A DNA stretch of 64,000 bases, from positions 124,001 to 188,000 of the forward strand of contig VDMD01000040.1 in NCBI GenBank assembly GCA_007026445.1, in the 5' to 3' direction. Position 1 is the stretch's first letter; every line of letters starts with the position of its first letter. This DNA is from Schizophyllum amplum (Eukaryota > Basidiomycota > Agaricomycetes > Agaricales > Schizophyllaceae). Position numbers and translations under genes: made by a program. The notes beneath the pieces were generated by a model. It did no database searches, was not told the origin of the DNA, and saw only the letters and a list, made by a program, of their open reading frames with translations. Below are positions 36,850 to 49,020 of this stretch, piece after piece.

Positions 36850-39800
36850 ACAAAATCACTAGCAGAGCGGCGCCAGCGCATATACGAGACCTGCATAAGT
36901 ATTGATGCACATACTTGTCAGTTATTTAGAAGGACAGACAAGACACAGGCAAAGCCCCCCTACAATCTGTAATATTTGCACTATACTAACAGGTAACTTA
37001 CGGCCATCGCTATACCAGCGGCTATGTGAGGGAACATGACAGATAAAGCAGATGTACTGTACATATGCCGCTTGCGGGAATATCTACATCGCTTCATGCA
37101 TCATGACTTGAGAAGCCCAAAAAATGTACCATGTTCCGAATTAAATCTGACACGTACATCCTCGCCGTGAGGGACACCTTCCCAGAGTGTGCCTCGGCGC
37201 CACCCGTCGCGCTCCGAACCTCAGCAAAACTCCGTCCTCGCCTCCCGCAAACCGTCGCATCTGTTCGCCAGAGTTCCCGCGCGGATGTTCGCCGAAAGCG
37301 ACCTTATTCTGCATTCTCTTTGCCCTTGGATCCTCACCGGAGACATTCACAGCTTCGACCGGCTGGATCGGAATGTTGAGCGGACACGGCGACCGAGAGG
37401 GTGCGCGTCTGGAAAGCGCGGGGACGCACAGTGAAGTAGTGAGGGCAGACGCGGCGAGATACGGGGCGCGCTGGCGCGACGAGGGAGCGCAGCAAGGGGG
37501 AGGGCGGGAGGCACATTGAGGGAGAGCGGCAATACGTGCGGCGAGCGCTGGGGTAATACCTGAGCTTTGTCAGCTCGAGCACGCAAAACAGAAAGAGCAC
37601 GCAAAAACAAAAAGGGTGCGCACCTTTTCGCCGCGCGCGACGGTGCTGCGCGCCACCCGTCCCACTCCCAAGAACCTCCCCAAACTCTCCAAACGCGCTG
37701 TCGCCGATGTCACCCCGCCCGTCGCATCCTTCCGCTAGAAGCCTCGTGCCAATGATTGACAGAATAGTCGCATTTTGCGTCGATTTTGGCCACGGAACGT
37801 CGTTGGAACCCTTGGACCGGCGAATGGACATATCGAGGCTGCGCAGACGAATCTGAAGTCGGCGAAGGCGCGAGGACGTAGGTGATAGCCTAGCTGAGAT
37901 GATAAGGTTGTCAGCAAGAGGACGAGGTTGTGAGGGTGTGATGGTGCGAGGGTGCCAGTGAAGACGCCAGGGCAAGTCAGGTGCCGAGGGGGATTAGCAG
38001 TCGCATGGGAGCTTGAGTTCGAGGGTGAGCGTGCTATGAACAAGTCAGCGAGGATACGAATATGGGACTACTAGATGCTCAACTGGCATGGCAACGTTGA
38101 CAACAGGAATGGGCAATGTACGACGTCCGCTCGGACTATCCCCAAGTAATGTCTTGTTCCGCGCGAGTATCGTTAACACCGCCTCGACGTAGTTCCCGAC
38201 GCCTATCATGCCTTGCCCGCGTGGCCGTCAGCAGCACTGTGAACGCCCGGTGCGATGAGTACTCAAACGGTGTTTCTAACGGCACGGCGGGCAAGGCAAT
38301 GTCATCAGGAGCGACGAGGGCGCGGTATGTTCACCGCGAGATTCGTGTACTGACGTCGACGTTGTCGACGTTCTCCAACGCTTACGTCGGCGATGTCACG
38401 CATGCGCGCGTAGGGCGCCATCACCTAGAAATTGAATAGCTTTGAGTACCGGGATGTATGGACGACGCGAACGACGAATTTGAACTTGACGCAGCAAGCG
38501 GTCAAACGGGCATGCCGGGTGAGGAGGGGTGTCTCTAAGTGCATCTGCTTGACCTCTGTCGTCCATACAGGCCGGGAACGCGTGTACTGTTGGGCGAGAT
38601 AATCGAAAAAAGAACAAAAAAAGCGTTGAAAGGGACGCGTCCAGGCTCACCCGCCGCCCAAGAGTGTTACAGTACATTAGAAACGCCGCCAATGAGGCCG
38701 GTGAGGCGGCGGCGAGATGTGCAAAACACCATGGAAAGCGACGGCGAAGGTCCAGAACAATTGAGAACAAGGCGCGAGGAAGGATCACGCGCAGTGCGGT
38801 ACTCTCGGACCGACTCGCCGATCGTTCTCCTCCCGGCTCCCGCGCCGCCATGCTCGTTTTCCGCACATCGCCTCTTTCCCTCTCACCGCTAGCTTCACCA
38901 TCATTTTGGTCGCGCTAGGCGACGCCCGGCTCAAGGAGCCGAAAGCGCTCCCCTAAGCAGATCGACTGCGGCTTGCCGGCTGGCGCGCAACTTCGGCGGC
39001 GACCACTTTCGGACGTCCTTCTGACGAAACGGACGGGTCATACGCCCTCGAAGTGAGTCGTCCATGCTGTTTGACTTACATCCCACAAGTGCCGATGAGC
39101 GTGATTTACACCCTTCCTTATCCTTCAAGAACGTCGAGGAGGTGTATCTAGTTTTTTTCTGGGCAGAACTCGTCCCCCGGTCTCAAGATACTTCTAGCTC
39201 ACTATATGTATGTGCTCGCATACCGTTCAGCGACAGGTTTTCAGTGACTGACTGGCCATCTTCGCCCCCAGAACTTGCGCTGTATCGCAAATAAGAGCGA
39301 TGTTGTAGTATTGTGGCGTCGTATCTGGTGCATCCATGGCGCGCTCAGTCTAGATCTGTCTCAGGCTGATGTTCTTCGTGGCCCATTCTAGTATACCTCC
39401 TTATAACCCAACGCCCCCAGGTCGCGAACCGCGCTCCCACGCCTTCTTCACCGCGATATACACCACTACTCCTCCTCCCTCCTCCCTTCGCCCCATCCCG
39501 AATGTTCCGGCTGTGGACACCGCACTCCAAGTCACAGGATCACTCTTCAAGGTCCTCGGAGCATGTGAATGCTGACCCGCCCCCGCCACCTACCTACTCA
39601 CGTCAGCAACATCATCATAACATGCAGCATCGACGTTCTTGGCGAGACGCCATTCTCGGTGAGCACGACGACGTTCCCGATGCGTGTTTGACGCTGCTCC
39701 AGACATACACAACCTAGGACAGCACCGACGTGTGCTTCGGCGTCTCCGAGAACATCGTGAGCACATCCTCTAGACGCGTCGGGTATCGACGTCAACGTTG

Positions 39801-40040
39801 TCGTGCACTTGACGCGTTGTATTGCCAACTTAGGTACGCTGTCTACCCTCACGACCGATTATTCGCGGGAAGCCGCCGGCGAGGCTCGCATGGCCTTTGT
39901 GACGTACGTAGTGACTGTACCCGCAGACGCCCTTTGCTGCTCGTCGCAGCACGCGCCGGTGGTGGTGACTCGAACGACGCATGGATCACCCAAGCCACCA
40001 GTCATAACGGATACCCTCAATATTTTCGCGTCCCACGCGC
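36850..40040. other. Gene-poor stretch with weak ORFs
   Basis: The minus frame 37334-37975 contains a stretch rich in Arg/Ser and hydrophobics (LLRSLVAPARPVSRRVCPHY) that resembles a mitochondrial presequence. A nearby frame continues EAVNVSGEDPRAKRMQNKVA one base out of register. This could be a broken mitochondrial-protein gene. Other short frames around 38116-38900 and 39369-39575 have no recognisable content. Confidence 0.35.
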
Positions 40041-40044
40041 TATG

Positions 40045-41890
40045 AGTTAATGCCGAGCTCGTCGTTCGCGTCGGCGCCGCAAAAGAACGACTCTCGTTGC
40101 CTTCGTCGTTCTCTCAAAAAACGACTCGCTATTGCCTTCGTCCCCTCGAAGAGCGATTAGTCGCCTTCATCGACCTTCTGAAATAGGCGGCTCTTCGTCT
40201 CCGTCCGAACAGGGCGACGTACTCGCCTCAAAAGGCCGAAGCTCTCCACCTTCGTCCTCGAAGGGCGATTTTTCGCCTTCGTCCGACTCGAAAGGGCGCA
40301 CGCCTTCGCCTTTTGTCCAGCCCCCTCTCTTGTCTCCTGAAAAAGGACGAAGTTCGCCTTCGTCCTCTCGAAGATGGCGGCTCGCGTTCGCTAGCCTCAA
40401 CAACTCCCCTGCATTCGCTGTCATTGAAATGGCGACGACTTGCTTCCGCCTTCGGCGGCTCGAAAGGGGCGGCGACACGCCTTCGTTGGCCTCGAGAGGG
40501 CGACCCTTCGCCACCTTCGCCTTTTCGAGAAGATTGACTCGCTCATTTCGACCTATAGAGGCAGCTGTTCGCCTTCGCTGCCCTCCGCTGCCCTTGAAAG
40601 TGAGCGGCTCACTCTTCGTCCTCTCGAGAAGGCGAAGTCGTTGCCTCGAAGAGGCGACGCTCGCCGCCTTCGTCTTCCAAGCGACTTCGCAGTCCTCGAA
40701 GAAGGCGATCCTTCGCCTTCTTCGTTTTCGGCCTTGAACAGGCGGCTCTCGCCTTCGTTCTCGTCCTAGTCCTACACAGGGTGACTCGCCGTCCTCGAGG
40801 AGAGACGCCCTCGCCTCCCTTGGTCCTCGAAAGCGACGCCGCCTCCGCCTTTGTGTTCGAGCGAGCGACTCGCTCCGCCTTCGCCGCCCTCGAAGCGACG
40901 CTCTCCGCCTTCGTCCTTGTCTTCGTCGTCCTCGAAGAGCGACTCGCCTCCGCATTTAAACTCGATCTTGGCGACTCTCTGCCTTCGTCTCCGCAAAAAG
41001 CCAATTCACGCCTTCGCATTCATCCTCGAGAGAGGGCGCGGACTCGATTTCGTCCGGCTTCTGGAAGGGCGACTCTTTTGCCTTCGACCTCTCGAAGAGG
41101 GGTGACTCGCCTTCGAGTCTTTCGCTCCCTTCGTCCTCAGATCGCCTACTTCGCCTCCGGCTTCATCCGGCCTCGAAGAGGGCGACGCTCGCCGTCCTCA
41201 CGAGGGCGACTGTGGCTCGCCTTTTCTGTCCTCGAGAAAGGGCGACTCTCTGCCTTCTTCCTCGAATGAGCGATTTCTCCCCGCCTTCGCTGTCTTCGAA
41301 ATGGCCACTCTTCCCGCCGCCTTCCTCTTCGAGAGGGCGACTCCCCGCCTGTCGACAGACTCGAATGGGCCACTCTCTTGCCTGTCCTCTTGAAGAGGTG
41401 TGTCTCACCTTCGTCCCCAAGAGGGTGACCCGCCTTCGTCCTCGAGGCGACCTCGACTGGCCCCCTTCGTCTTCTCGACGGCCGTCTCTGGTCGTCTTCG
41501 CCGTCTCGAACAGGCGACTCGCGACACTCGCCTCCGCCGTGTTCAAGAGGCCGACGTCCCCGCCTTCGCTGTTCTCAAAAGGGCGACTTCCCCCGCCCCC
41601 CTTCGTAACAGGCTCGAGCAGGGCGACCCTCTCTCCGTCGCTGTCCTCTTGAAAGGCGACTCGCCGCCTTTGTCTTCCTCGAAAGGAGACTTGCCTTCTT
41701 CGTCCTCGAGAAAGGGCGACTCTCTCCGCCTTCGTCTGCTCGAAGAGCGACTCTTCGCCTTTAACTGAATCGAGAAGGCGACGTCCTCGCCGCCTTTGTT
41801 CTCGAACAGGGGTCTATTCGCCCTCGTCCGTCTTTGAAGAGCGACTTGACCCGCCGTCCTCAAAGAGGGCGATGGCCGAAGATGGGGAAG
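40045..41890. repeat. Degenerate minisatellite, about 1.8 kb
   Basis: Dozens of imperfect copies of a short unit built from GCCTTCGTCCTCGAA and AGGGCGACTC-like pieces occur at irregular spacing of roughly 25-45 bp. The unit contains its own near-inverted halves (TTCG/CGAA and TCGCC/GGCGA). Open frames on both strands through this block (for example 40132-40737 and 40167-40955) are by-products of the repeat. Confidence 0.9.
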
Positions 41891-42880
41891 TAGGGATATC
41901 GACGAAGCTCTGTACTCGCTTCTAAGCGAGAATGTGTGAAGGGCCGAATCGCACACTGTCCACCTCCCGCCGACTCAGACGTGGGGGGACGTCTCGACAC
42001 GATGTCGAAGATGAGTCGGATGTCGCAGATGCCATCAGGCGACGCTGTGTCGAAGGGCGGGCTGCCGACACATCAAGAAGTCGTCCGCAAGCCCACCGTC
42101 AGCTACTCGCACTCTTGATGCTGCGCGGGACATCCGCGTCCTTTTTTTTTTGATGAGCAGCTCGGGAGGCCATGGGTCGCGAGGGTGCGAAGGTGACGAC
42201 GACGTTCCTGGTCCCCGAGAACGGGTACCTACGTATCTAGAGTAAGTAGTGGTAGGACTCATTTATGTGATTATAAGTACTTCGAAGGTATTAGATAAAT
42301 AATCTATTCCCATCCCTTGCTCCGTCCCAGACTCTATTGAGTGAAGTTTGAACAAACTCAGCTTGTACACGTAAGTGAGCCTGCGGCCTTCGTTGTCGAA
42401 GCGAGGGCGTTTCATACGTCGCGCAGCGCTCGCTGTAGCCTGTGTCTATCTTGTCCGTTGGTTCATCGCTCGACCGTTGCGCATTTTGCCTTCTCTTGTC
42501 CTTGACAGCTGGCGCCTCGCTGGTCGCACGTCGCATTCTTTGTGTTCCTTGACCTTCCTTCTCTTGCCCTCGCGCTTTTACAAACTAACTCCCTTGCTCC
42601 CTCACGCGGTTCCGCACGTCGATTGCTCGCCGTTGAGTATCTCCTCCGCATTGCTGCGCATGCTCACCAAGTTCGGTTTCATCAATCCCTCCCTCTCGCT
42701 CTCCATTTTCTTGCTCGAGTTGTCGCACTCATCTCCTTGACTTTACTCACCATCAATTACTAATTCAATTCAGTATTTTTATTCCTGTAGACTACAGGAA
42801 TACAGCAGCACGTACACGCCGCGCCCAAGGCTCGCCAGTTCCGCCTTCAGCACACTTTCCCCATCAATCTTCTTGACTTA

Positions 42881-43053
42881 CTAAAGCGCCTCGAGCCGCT
42901 CGCCCCCCTTCGCCTTCTCCGTCAGGTCCCGGATCGCCTTGAGCTGCAAAGAGGTTCGTGACTGCACAAGACACGAACACCGAAACACACCTTCGTCAAA
43001 TTCCGGTCCCTCTTCGCGACCGGGTCGAGCGAAGGATCAATTGTCTCAGTCAT
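42881..43053 (-). CDS. Possible small two-exon ORF or 3' end of a gene
   Basis: Exons 43053-42991 and 42943-42881 join in phase through a 47-bp intron (GTGTGT...TTTGCAG). They give 41 codons rich in Lys/Arg/Glu, beginning MTETIDPSLDPVAKRDRN and ending GGERLEAL. It could be the last two exons of a larger gene whose upstream part I could not follow. The clean splice makes chance less likely, but the size keeps confidence low. Confidence 0.35.
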
Positions 43054-43859
43054 GGACGGCGCGACAGGCAATGTTCACCCGGGTTGCCACTTGTCCTCGG
43101 CTTCGGGCCGTCGTCCATGCTGGCCGGCGAGCTTCAACTGCGCTGACCCTTGTTCGGCGTCGCCGCACCGTCCGTCGAGTTAGATCTTCTCAGGCTTCTT
43201 CGGCGACTGCATCTGGCTCGCGGACGGCGTGTGTTGATCATTGCATCTGCAGATTCGGTACACTGATTTGCTCGCTGGCTTTGATGGCCTGCTGAGTTGG
43301 TCAGCGTTACATAGGTGGTCAAAAGCGCGGCGCGCACGCACCTGCAGAGGTTGCAGTATAATCTGCCGATCACCGCAGCCGTGGGTACGATGGCGGGCCA
43401 GTACAGCGAGCTCAATCGCGGTGCGATACCGACACCGCCGCCGGTAATGACGCTCCCGCCGCTCTCGCCGCCGTCGCAGGAGACTCGCATAGCGGTGCCA
43501 TGCAGCCTTCCGCCCGCGCATCATAGTGCACGCGAGCGCGCGGGGCAAGAGAGCAAAAAAAGCTGGGCGCGGCGACCACGAGTGTGTGATCCTTGGGACG
43601 ATGGCGGCGGGAGAACACAATGGACATACCTCTCAGTGGGGGCTCGAGGGGCGACGAGACGACAGCTACGATGCAGCCGCTTTCATTTCGTCAGAGTGAC
43701 GTTCCGGTGCGTGCGTCTCACCGCGTCGAACACATTGCTATATTGCAAGTCAGCGAGTTACGGCGCGCAGGACATAGCACACATACCTATGTGGGATGAT
43801 GCAGATCCATCAAGAATATGCCGCATGGCCTTCAAGTGTCGTCCCCTCGTCGACCTCCT

Positions 43860-44650
43860 GCTAGTCGGGTCGGCGCCGAGCGCTAGAGGAGTCGTCCTCC
43901 CGCCTTCCGCTTGTCGGGACGACTCACGCCGACCTGTCGTGGTCCTCGGCAGCGTCCTCTCTCCTCTTCGCGCCAGTCAGCCGTGTCGCCTCCCTCGTCC
44001 CCCTCGCGCCATCCGTCCTTGACAGCTTCTCGAGTGTCGTCCTCGCGTTTTCTCCTCTCGTTGACCCCAACGGCGTCCTGTTGTCCTATCGTCCTCGCAT
44101 CATACTCGTGCTCGTCAGCCTCTCGCTGTCCGCACCAGTCGAGCCGTCGGGGCGATCTGAGCCGGTCGACTCGTCGCGCTTGGTGCCCACTGTCAACCTC
44201 GAACGTTGTCCTCGAGTAGGGTAGAGCGCTAGGAGACGGAAGGCGGCCTCTCGTCGTCCTCCACATCCACCAGTCGAGCATCATCCTCCAAGGCGTGGTC
44301 CTCGACGGCGTCCTCGTAGTCCGCTCGTCAACCTTGGCCTTGCCGTTCTCAAAGTTGTCCGCTTGCCGGTCTCTCGACATCGCGTTGTTCTCGACGGCAA
44401 CCTGGTCCTCGTTTCCTCATTGTTCTCGTTGTCCTTGCGCTAGTCGAATTGCCTCCCTCCTTGCTCTCTCGTCCCCTCTCGTCGCCCGCTCGAGTCGGCC
44501 TCTCGACGACGTCCGCTCCTCTCATCGACCTCTCAGCGACCTCACGTCGTCCTCTCGTCATCCCTCCCATCGTCCGCCTCGCCTGCCTCCCCACACCACC
44601 CGACTCGCCTCCCTCCGCGTGTCCTCCTCGCCTCAAATCCTTTTCGCATC
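43860..44650. repeat. Pyrimidine-rich TCGTCCTC low-complexity block
   Basis: The plus strand is dominated by CTC/TCG/GTCCTC words with no stable period. Similar sequence occurs again at about 49590-49890 and, more regularly, in the minisatellite at 40045-41890. Frames through it on both strands are compositional. Confidence 0.7.
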
Positions 44651-46976
44651 GTATCGTCATCGCACGAACTTAGGCGCGGTCGACTGAAAGATCGAATTGG
44701 CGATACCAGAAGGGGCGGCGATAGACGAGAGGTCGGATGCCACGTCAGCAACCATCGGCGGAGTGACTCGGGTCGATGCGAATGACGAAGCCGGCTTACT
44801 GGGCGATGGAGTCGAGACTTCGAAGGGACTCGGAGGCGACATCGCGGGGCTCATGAGCGACGCATCAGGACGCTTAGCTTAAACGTCAAACGAAATGACA
44901 GGCGTGGGCGTAAGTCCGAAGGACCGCGAGGAGGAACGAGCTAACGCACCGCGTGCAGTCCAATCCAATGTTCGTGCCGCTCTCGAAGCCAGCTTCACGC
45001 GAGGATGTACACTCCTAGATCTCTCTGTCCCCCTGCTCAACAACCCTGACTCCACGGGCGGCCCCGCGTCTCTCAAGCACATGTCCTCCTTCCGGTCGAA
45101 GCGTCTTTGCGCGAGGACCAGAATGCTCGCGAAGACGCCCGTTCCTGCAACACGCGGTCAGTATATGCTTTTCCGCACAATACACTGCATAATGCACCTC
45201 AGTGATGCCACATTTTGTCGATCCTTCCTCGATCGCGACGCGCCTGCTTCGACCGTCATCCTTCCCTAATCCTTCCCAACACATCGGCCCACACCTCATC
45301 TCCCAATGCATGGGCATCCCAGATTACCGACCAGTGCACCTTCCAGACGACAGAATATAGATCGGAGCCATAAGAGCAGCCAGGGGTAGTCGACGCGCGC
45401 ATGCGGATGATCACTAGACACAGGATGGTGAAATGGTCCTTTCGCGTCCGGTGCCGGTCGCTGGACGCGTATCGGACTGGTCGCTGGGCGGACCTTGGAT
45501 TGACACCGTCTGCATGCCGATCCAGCGCTGTGCGGGTGGCGAACGGACGCTGGCTACAAGCCAAGTGGATGTCGTACGTGCGTCGAATGAGCATTGTAGT
45601 ACGCGGGCCGAATTAACGCTTTACGCGCGCAGAGCGAATGGACGTTGGACGCGCGACGACTGCTGAAAGCCGGACGCGTGTCGGTCGAACGCTGGAATGC
45701 ATCGTCGAAAGCTGAAAGGCGTCGGTCTCGAAGTTTGGACGCGTCGGGCTTGAACTTTGGACGCATCGGATTTGGCGCTGGATGCGACGGACTCGGCGTC
45801 GGACGTATCATTCTTAGCGCTAGACGAGCTGGATGAGCGGTCCGTCGCTGTCCGACAAACATCGCGTTGATTAACGAGATCGTACGTACAGGACGAAGTT
45901 GATGGCGAGGATATATGGGTAGCGCGCGGGAACGTGGTCGTGAGGAGCGCGAGCACGTGTTTGTGGCGACCGATCTTGAACTTGACGATGATAGTAAAGA
46001 TGATGAGGGCGATGTCGAGGGAATGCGGTTGTAGCTGATCTTGGAGAATAGCCAGGGCCTTGCCATGGATGCGGAACAATCGGGGATATGGCATGCCAGT
46101 ACGAGCTACATCGGCGGCGACGCGAGATACGGGCGAATTGCATTCAATTGCATGTCCGCGGACGAGATTCTGGACATCGACTGTCGCAACAGATATGATG
46201 AGAGACTGCGTATCGCAGTTAGTGGATGCAACAGGTGAAGAGAATGTTGCGCACGTTTGCGGGACCCCTTTGAGCGCGTGCTTGATGACACCGACAAGGG
46301 AAATGAGAGTAGCGTCAAAGGGAAATGGCCATAGGTTGACTTGTAGCGGAATTGGGGACCTAGTAACTATGGGCGTAGAATGATCGAAGCCGCGTGCCAG
46401 CGGGACTCGCATCCGGCACCGGCGCAGAGGACGAGGTTCGTACGCGGGATCGTGAGGCGAACAGGCAGAGGCCGTAATGACCTTGCCTGAGGTATTGCAG
46501 AACCGTTTAAGAACTTCAAATGTTTGATTAGAGAGGGTGGAAAGCGCAGGACACGAGGACGCACGTATTCCTTGCGCCATCTAGCGTAATGAACCCACTC
46601 GCGCTCCCTAAGCTATGATATTGCGTTGAATGAACCTCGGAGACGTGCACGTGAGCACTTGGCTGGCAGGGTCATCCTAATCTGAAGTGAGGGAAATGGC
46701 ATCGCTGCATCGAGAAAAGGACGTACGGAGGGAATGCCGACAACAAAGTACACTCGTTAAGGAGTTCGAGCTTGTCGAAAACTTCCTCGCATGCTCTGCT
46801 GATTACATGTCAGACACAAGCTCAAGACCAGATGAAGCGTATAACGCACCTCGTTGATGGTGAATTCATCCTGGTTTCAACCCTGCGCGCCATCCGACTG
46901 ACGGAACGCCGATTGCAAAGGCGGACTCGCCGCGGCACGCGCACGTCGGGCAAGCAGGAAGCATCCGCTCCGACTC
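44651..46976. other. Low-complexity and unclassified sequence
   Basis: About 45440-45800 holds imperfect repeats of GGACGCGT(C/A)GG-type words. A 319-codon minus frame (45621-46580) runs through and beyond these repeats. Its middle has a short hydrophobic segment (SLDIALIIFTIIVKFKIGRH), but no domain is recognisable. I do not call it a gene. Confidence 0.35.
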
Positions 46977-47165
46977 TCATATCCGCGTCCTGCGCCTGAA
47001 CATTATGTCTTCTGGGTACGAGATAGAGCGCTCGGTCGAAGAGCTTGATGACGCTGCGGTTGGAATTCCCGAAGGAATGGCTGCGATGTTGACAGTGAGA
47101 TGCATATCATGCGATCCGTTGTCACATATCGAGGCGCGAAACTGAAGGGGTGCAAATTTGTGCGA
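46977..47165 (-). pseudogene. ORF fragment on the far side of the hAT-like insertion
   Basis: The minus strand reads HKFAPLQFRASICDNGSHDM down to RRTRI and a stop at 46977. If the 474-bp element and one target-site copy are ignored, the frame runs without a stop into sequence beyond 47656. It appears to be part of a coding or formerly coding sequence split by the insertion. The family is unknown. Confidence 0.35.
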
Positions 47166-47173
47166 CGGAAGGA

Positions 47174-47647
47174 AGGACCCCTGATAATCGGCAGTGAGGT
47201 TACTTCGCTTGTCGGACAAATTTTCGTCCTCCAAACCCAAAATGTCTCTGAGAATGTCGGACAAAATGGGTCTGTAGAGGCTTGAGGTTACTTCAGTTGT
47301 CGGACATCTGGGGCCCCGTGGGCGGTGGTCGAGCAACTTCAAACACAAATAATGCGCCAACAGCCTAAATGAAGCGCCACACGTCAGATACGCAAGATGG
47401 AAGGGTTTCCCGTTCGAATCTGACCCATCTCAGCAGTTCCCAAATTGTTCACGGAAGTCGAATATTTGAGCACGTGACAATTGCAATAATTAAATTGCCT
47501 TTTTTGGGCATAAAAAGCTGTACATCACGTGAAACTTACTTAAAATGTCGGACAAAAGACCCCATTTTGGCCCGAAAATGTCGGACAAAAACCTCCCGAT
47601 TTTGGAGGTTCGCGAAAGTAACCTCAACACCTATTATCAGGGGTCCT
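47174..47647. mobile_element. hAT-like MITE, 474 bp
   Basis: Terminal inverted repeats of 32 bp with four mismatches (47174-47205 and 47616-47647) start AGGACCCCTGATAAT. They are flanked by a perfect 8-bp direct repeat, CGGAAGGA (47166-47173 and 47648-47655). An 8-bp target duplication is the hallmark of hAT transposons (P-type elements also make 8 bp). TGTCGGACA words recur beneath the ends on both sides, as transposase-binding subterminal repeats often do. There is no transposase ORF, so it is non-autonomous. Confidence 0.85.
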
Positions 47648-47743
47648 CGGAAGGAGCATCAGCATGATGGGAAGACGCAAGAGAACAATGACCTGACCAA
47701 ATACAGTAATTGCCGGATCAAACGCAGCCACACAAATCACAAT

Positions 47744-49020
47744 AGTCCTACTCAATTCTTGACGAACATCGAGAATGAGAATCGGAAAAACCGCGGGGCT
47801 GCGTTTGGCGGCTTGATGCGCAGTCGAAGCATATGGTGCGTGTCACCCGCCGTCCCTGGCGCGTCGGCCTCGAGAGTCTCTGCAGAGTGCACGTTCTGCA
47901 GCGAGCTCGTCACCGTGAATGGAGCTCGCGCTGTCGGCCACGCAAAGACTGACCCCGAAGGGCGGGGGAATAGGGAGGGCGCCCTCGAGCGTGCTCGCCT
48001 TGGGACGAGGGAGACCGCGCGCCACCGGCTGCTGCGTTGCACCCCGCTTTTGATGGCAATTAAACATACCAGGGCCGGGGCGCATCAAAATACCCCGGAG
48101 CGCCAGCGTCGGTGCGCGTTCTGCACGCTCTGCAGCCAGCTCGTCGATAACGCTGGTAAATGATCTAAATGTTGTTGCAAACCTCCCCGAAGGCGCGGGG
48201 CACAGGCAGACAAGTATTCTAAGAGGTATAAGGATCCAGGAAGTTGCCAGGAAGAGCAAGGCGCTCGCCACGCGACGGGCCAACAACGCCGATCGCCGAG
48301 ACCCTGAACGCGCGTGGGGCGCGCGGTCTCCCTCGTCCCAAGGCGAGCACGCTCGAGGGCACCCTCCCTATTCCCCCGCCCTTCGGGGTCAGTCTTTGCG
48401 TGGCCGACAGCGCGAGCTCCATTCACGGTGACGAGCTCGCTGCAGAACGTGCACTCTGCAGAGACTCTCGAGGCCGACGCGCCAGGGACGGCGGGTGACA
48501 CGCACCATATGCTTCGACTGCGCATCAAGCCGCCAAACGCAGCCCCGCGGTTTTTCCGATTCTCATTAGGGGCGTTCAGAGTTAAAACTTGCGCCTCCGG
48601 TTTGCGGTTTGGTTTGATCGGCAAAGTCCGAAGACGGCCCGACGCGCCGCCGCCAGCATCGGCGGGGCGTTGTCGTCGCGAACGCCCTACGACAACGCCC
48701 GCCACTGTCGTGCTTTACTGTACTCATAGTAGTATCTCATGAGGGAGATATACTAGATATCAATCATTATGTTTAGGTGCTATGTGCGCGATTGAACCCT
48801 TCCGCGCTTGCTATCCAAGGCATCCCGCCGGGAGCCACTGAATGTGCCGTTGTCATCGTCGCCGCCGCCGCCGCCCCGCCGATGCTGGCGGCGGCGCGTC
48901 GGGGCGCGTCGCGCGCGCCGTCTTCGGACTTTGCCGATCAAACCAAACCGCAAACCGGAGGCGCAAGTTTTAACTCTGAACGCCCCTATTCTCGATGTTC
49001 GTCAAGAATTGAGTAGGACT
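47744..49020. mobile_element. Foldback TIR element, 1,277 bp, with nested palindromes
   Basis: Perfect 33-bp terminal inverted repeats, 47744-47776 and 48988-49020, start AGTCCTACTCAATTCTTGAC. A 3-bp AAT repeat flanks them (47741-47743 and 49021-49023). Inside, a 250-bp inverted pair (47775-48023 with 48318-48567) and a second inverted pair of about 100-115 bp (48568-48668 with 48872-48987) lie side by side. The element can therefore fold into two large hairpins. Frames such as 47369-48163 (+) and 48085-48705 (-) mirror each other across the palindrome. No transposase is seen, and the superfamily is undetermined. Confidence 0.85.

Noticed and set aside
40132..40955. Overlapping 200-260 codon ORFs on both strands
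   Set aside because: They are generated by the minisatellite composition, with Arg/Ser/Glu-rich mirror-image proteins on opposite strands.
43315..44022. 235-codon plus-strand ORF
   Set aside because: It runs from ordinary sequence into the pyrimidine-rich low-complexity block, with no domain or splice support.
45621..46580. 319-codon minus-strand ORF
   Set aside because: It runs through GGACGCG-type low-complexity repeats, shifts composition midway, and shows no domain or family resemblance. Long frames are common by chance in this GC-rich sequence.
47369..48705. 264-aa (+) and 206-aa (-) ORFs sharing a cysteine-containing segment
   Set aside because: They are the same sequence read from the two arms of a palindrome inside the foldback element, and there is no sign of a transposase.
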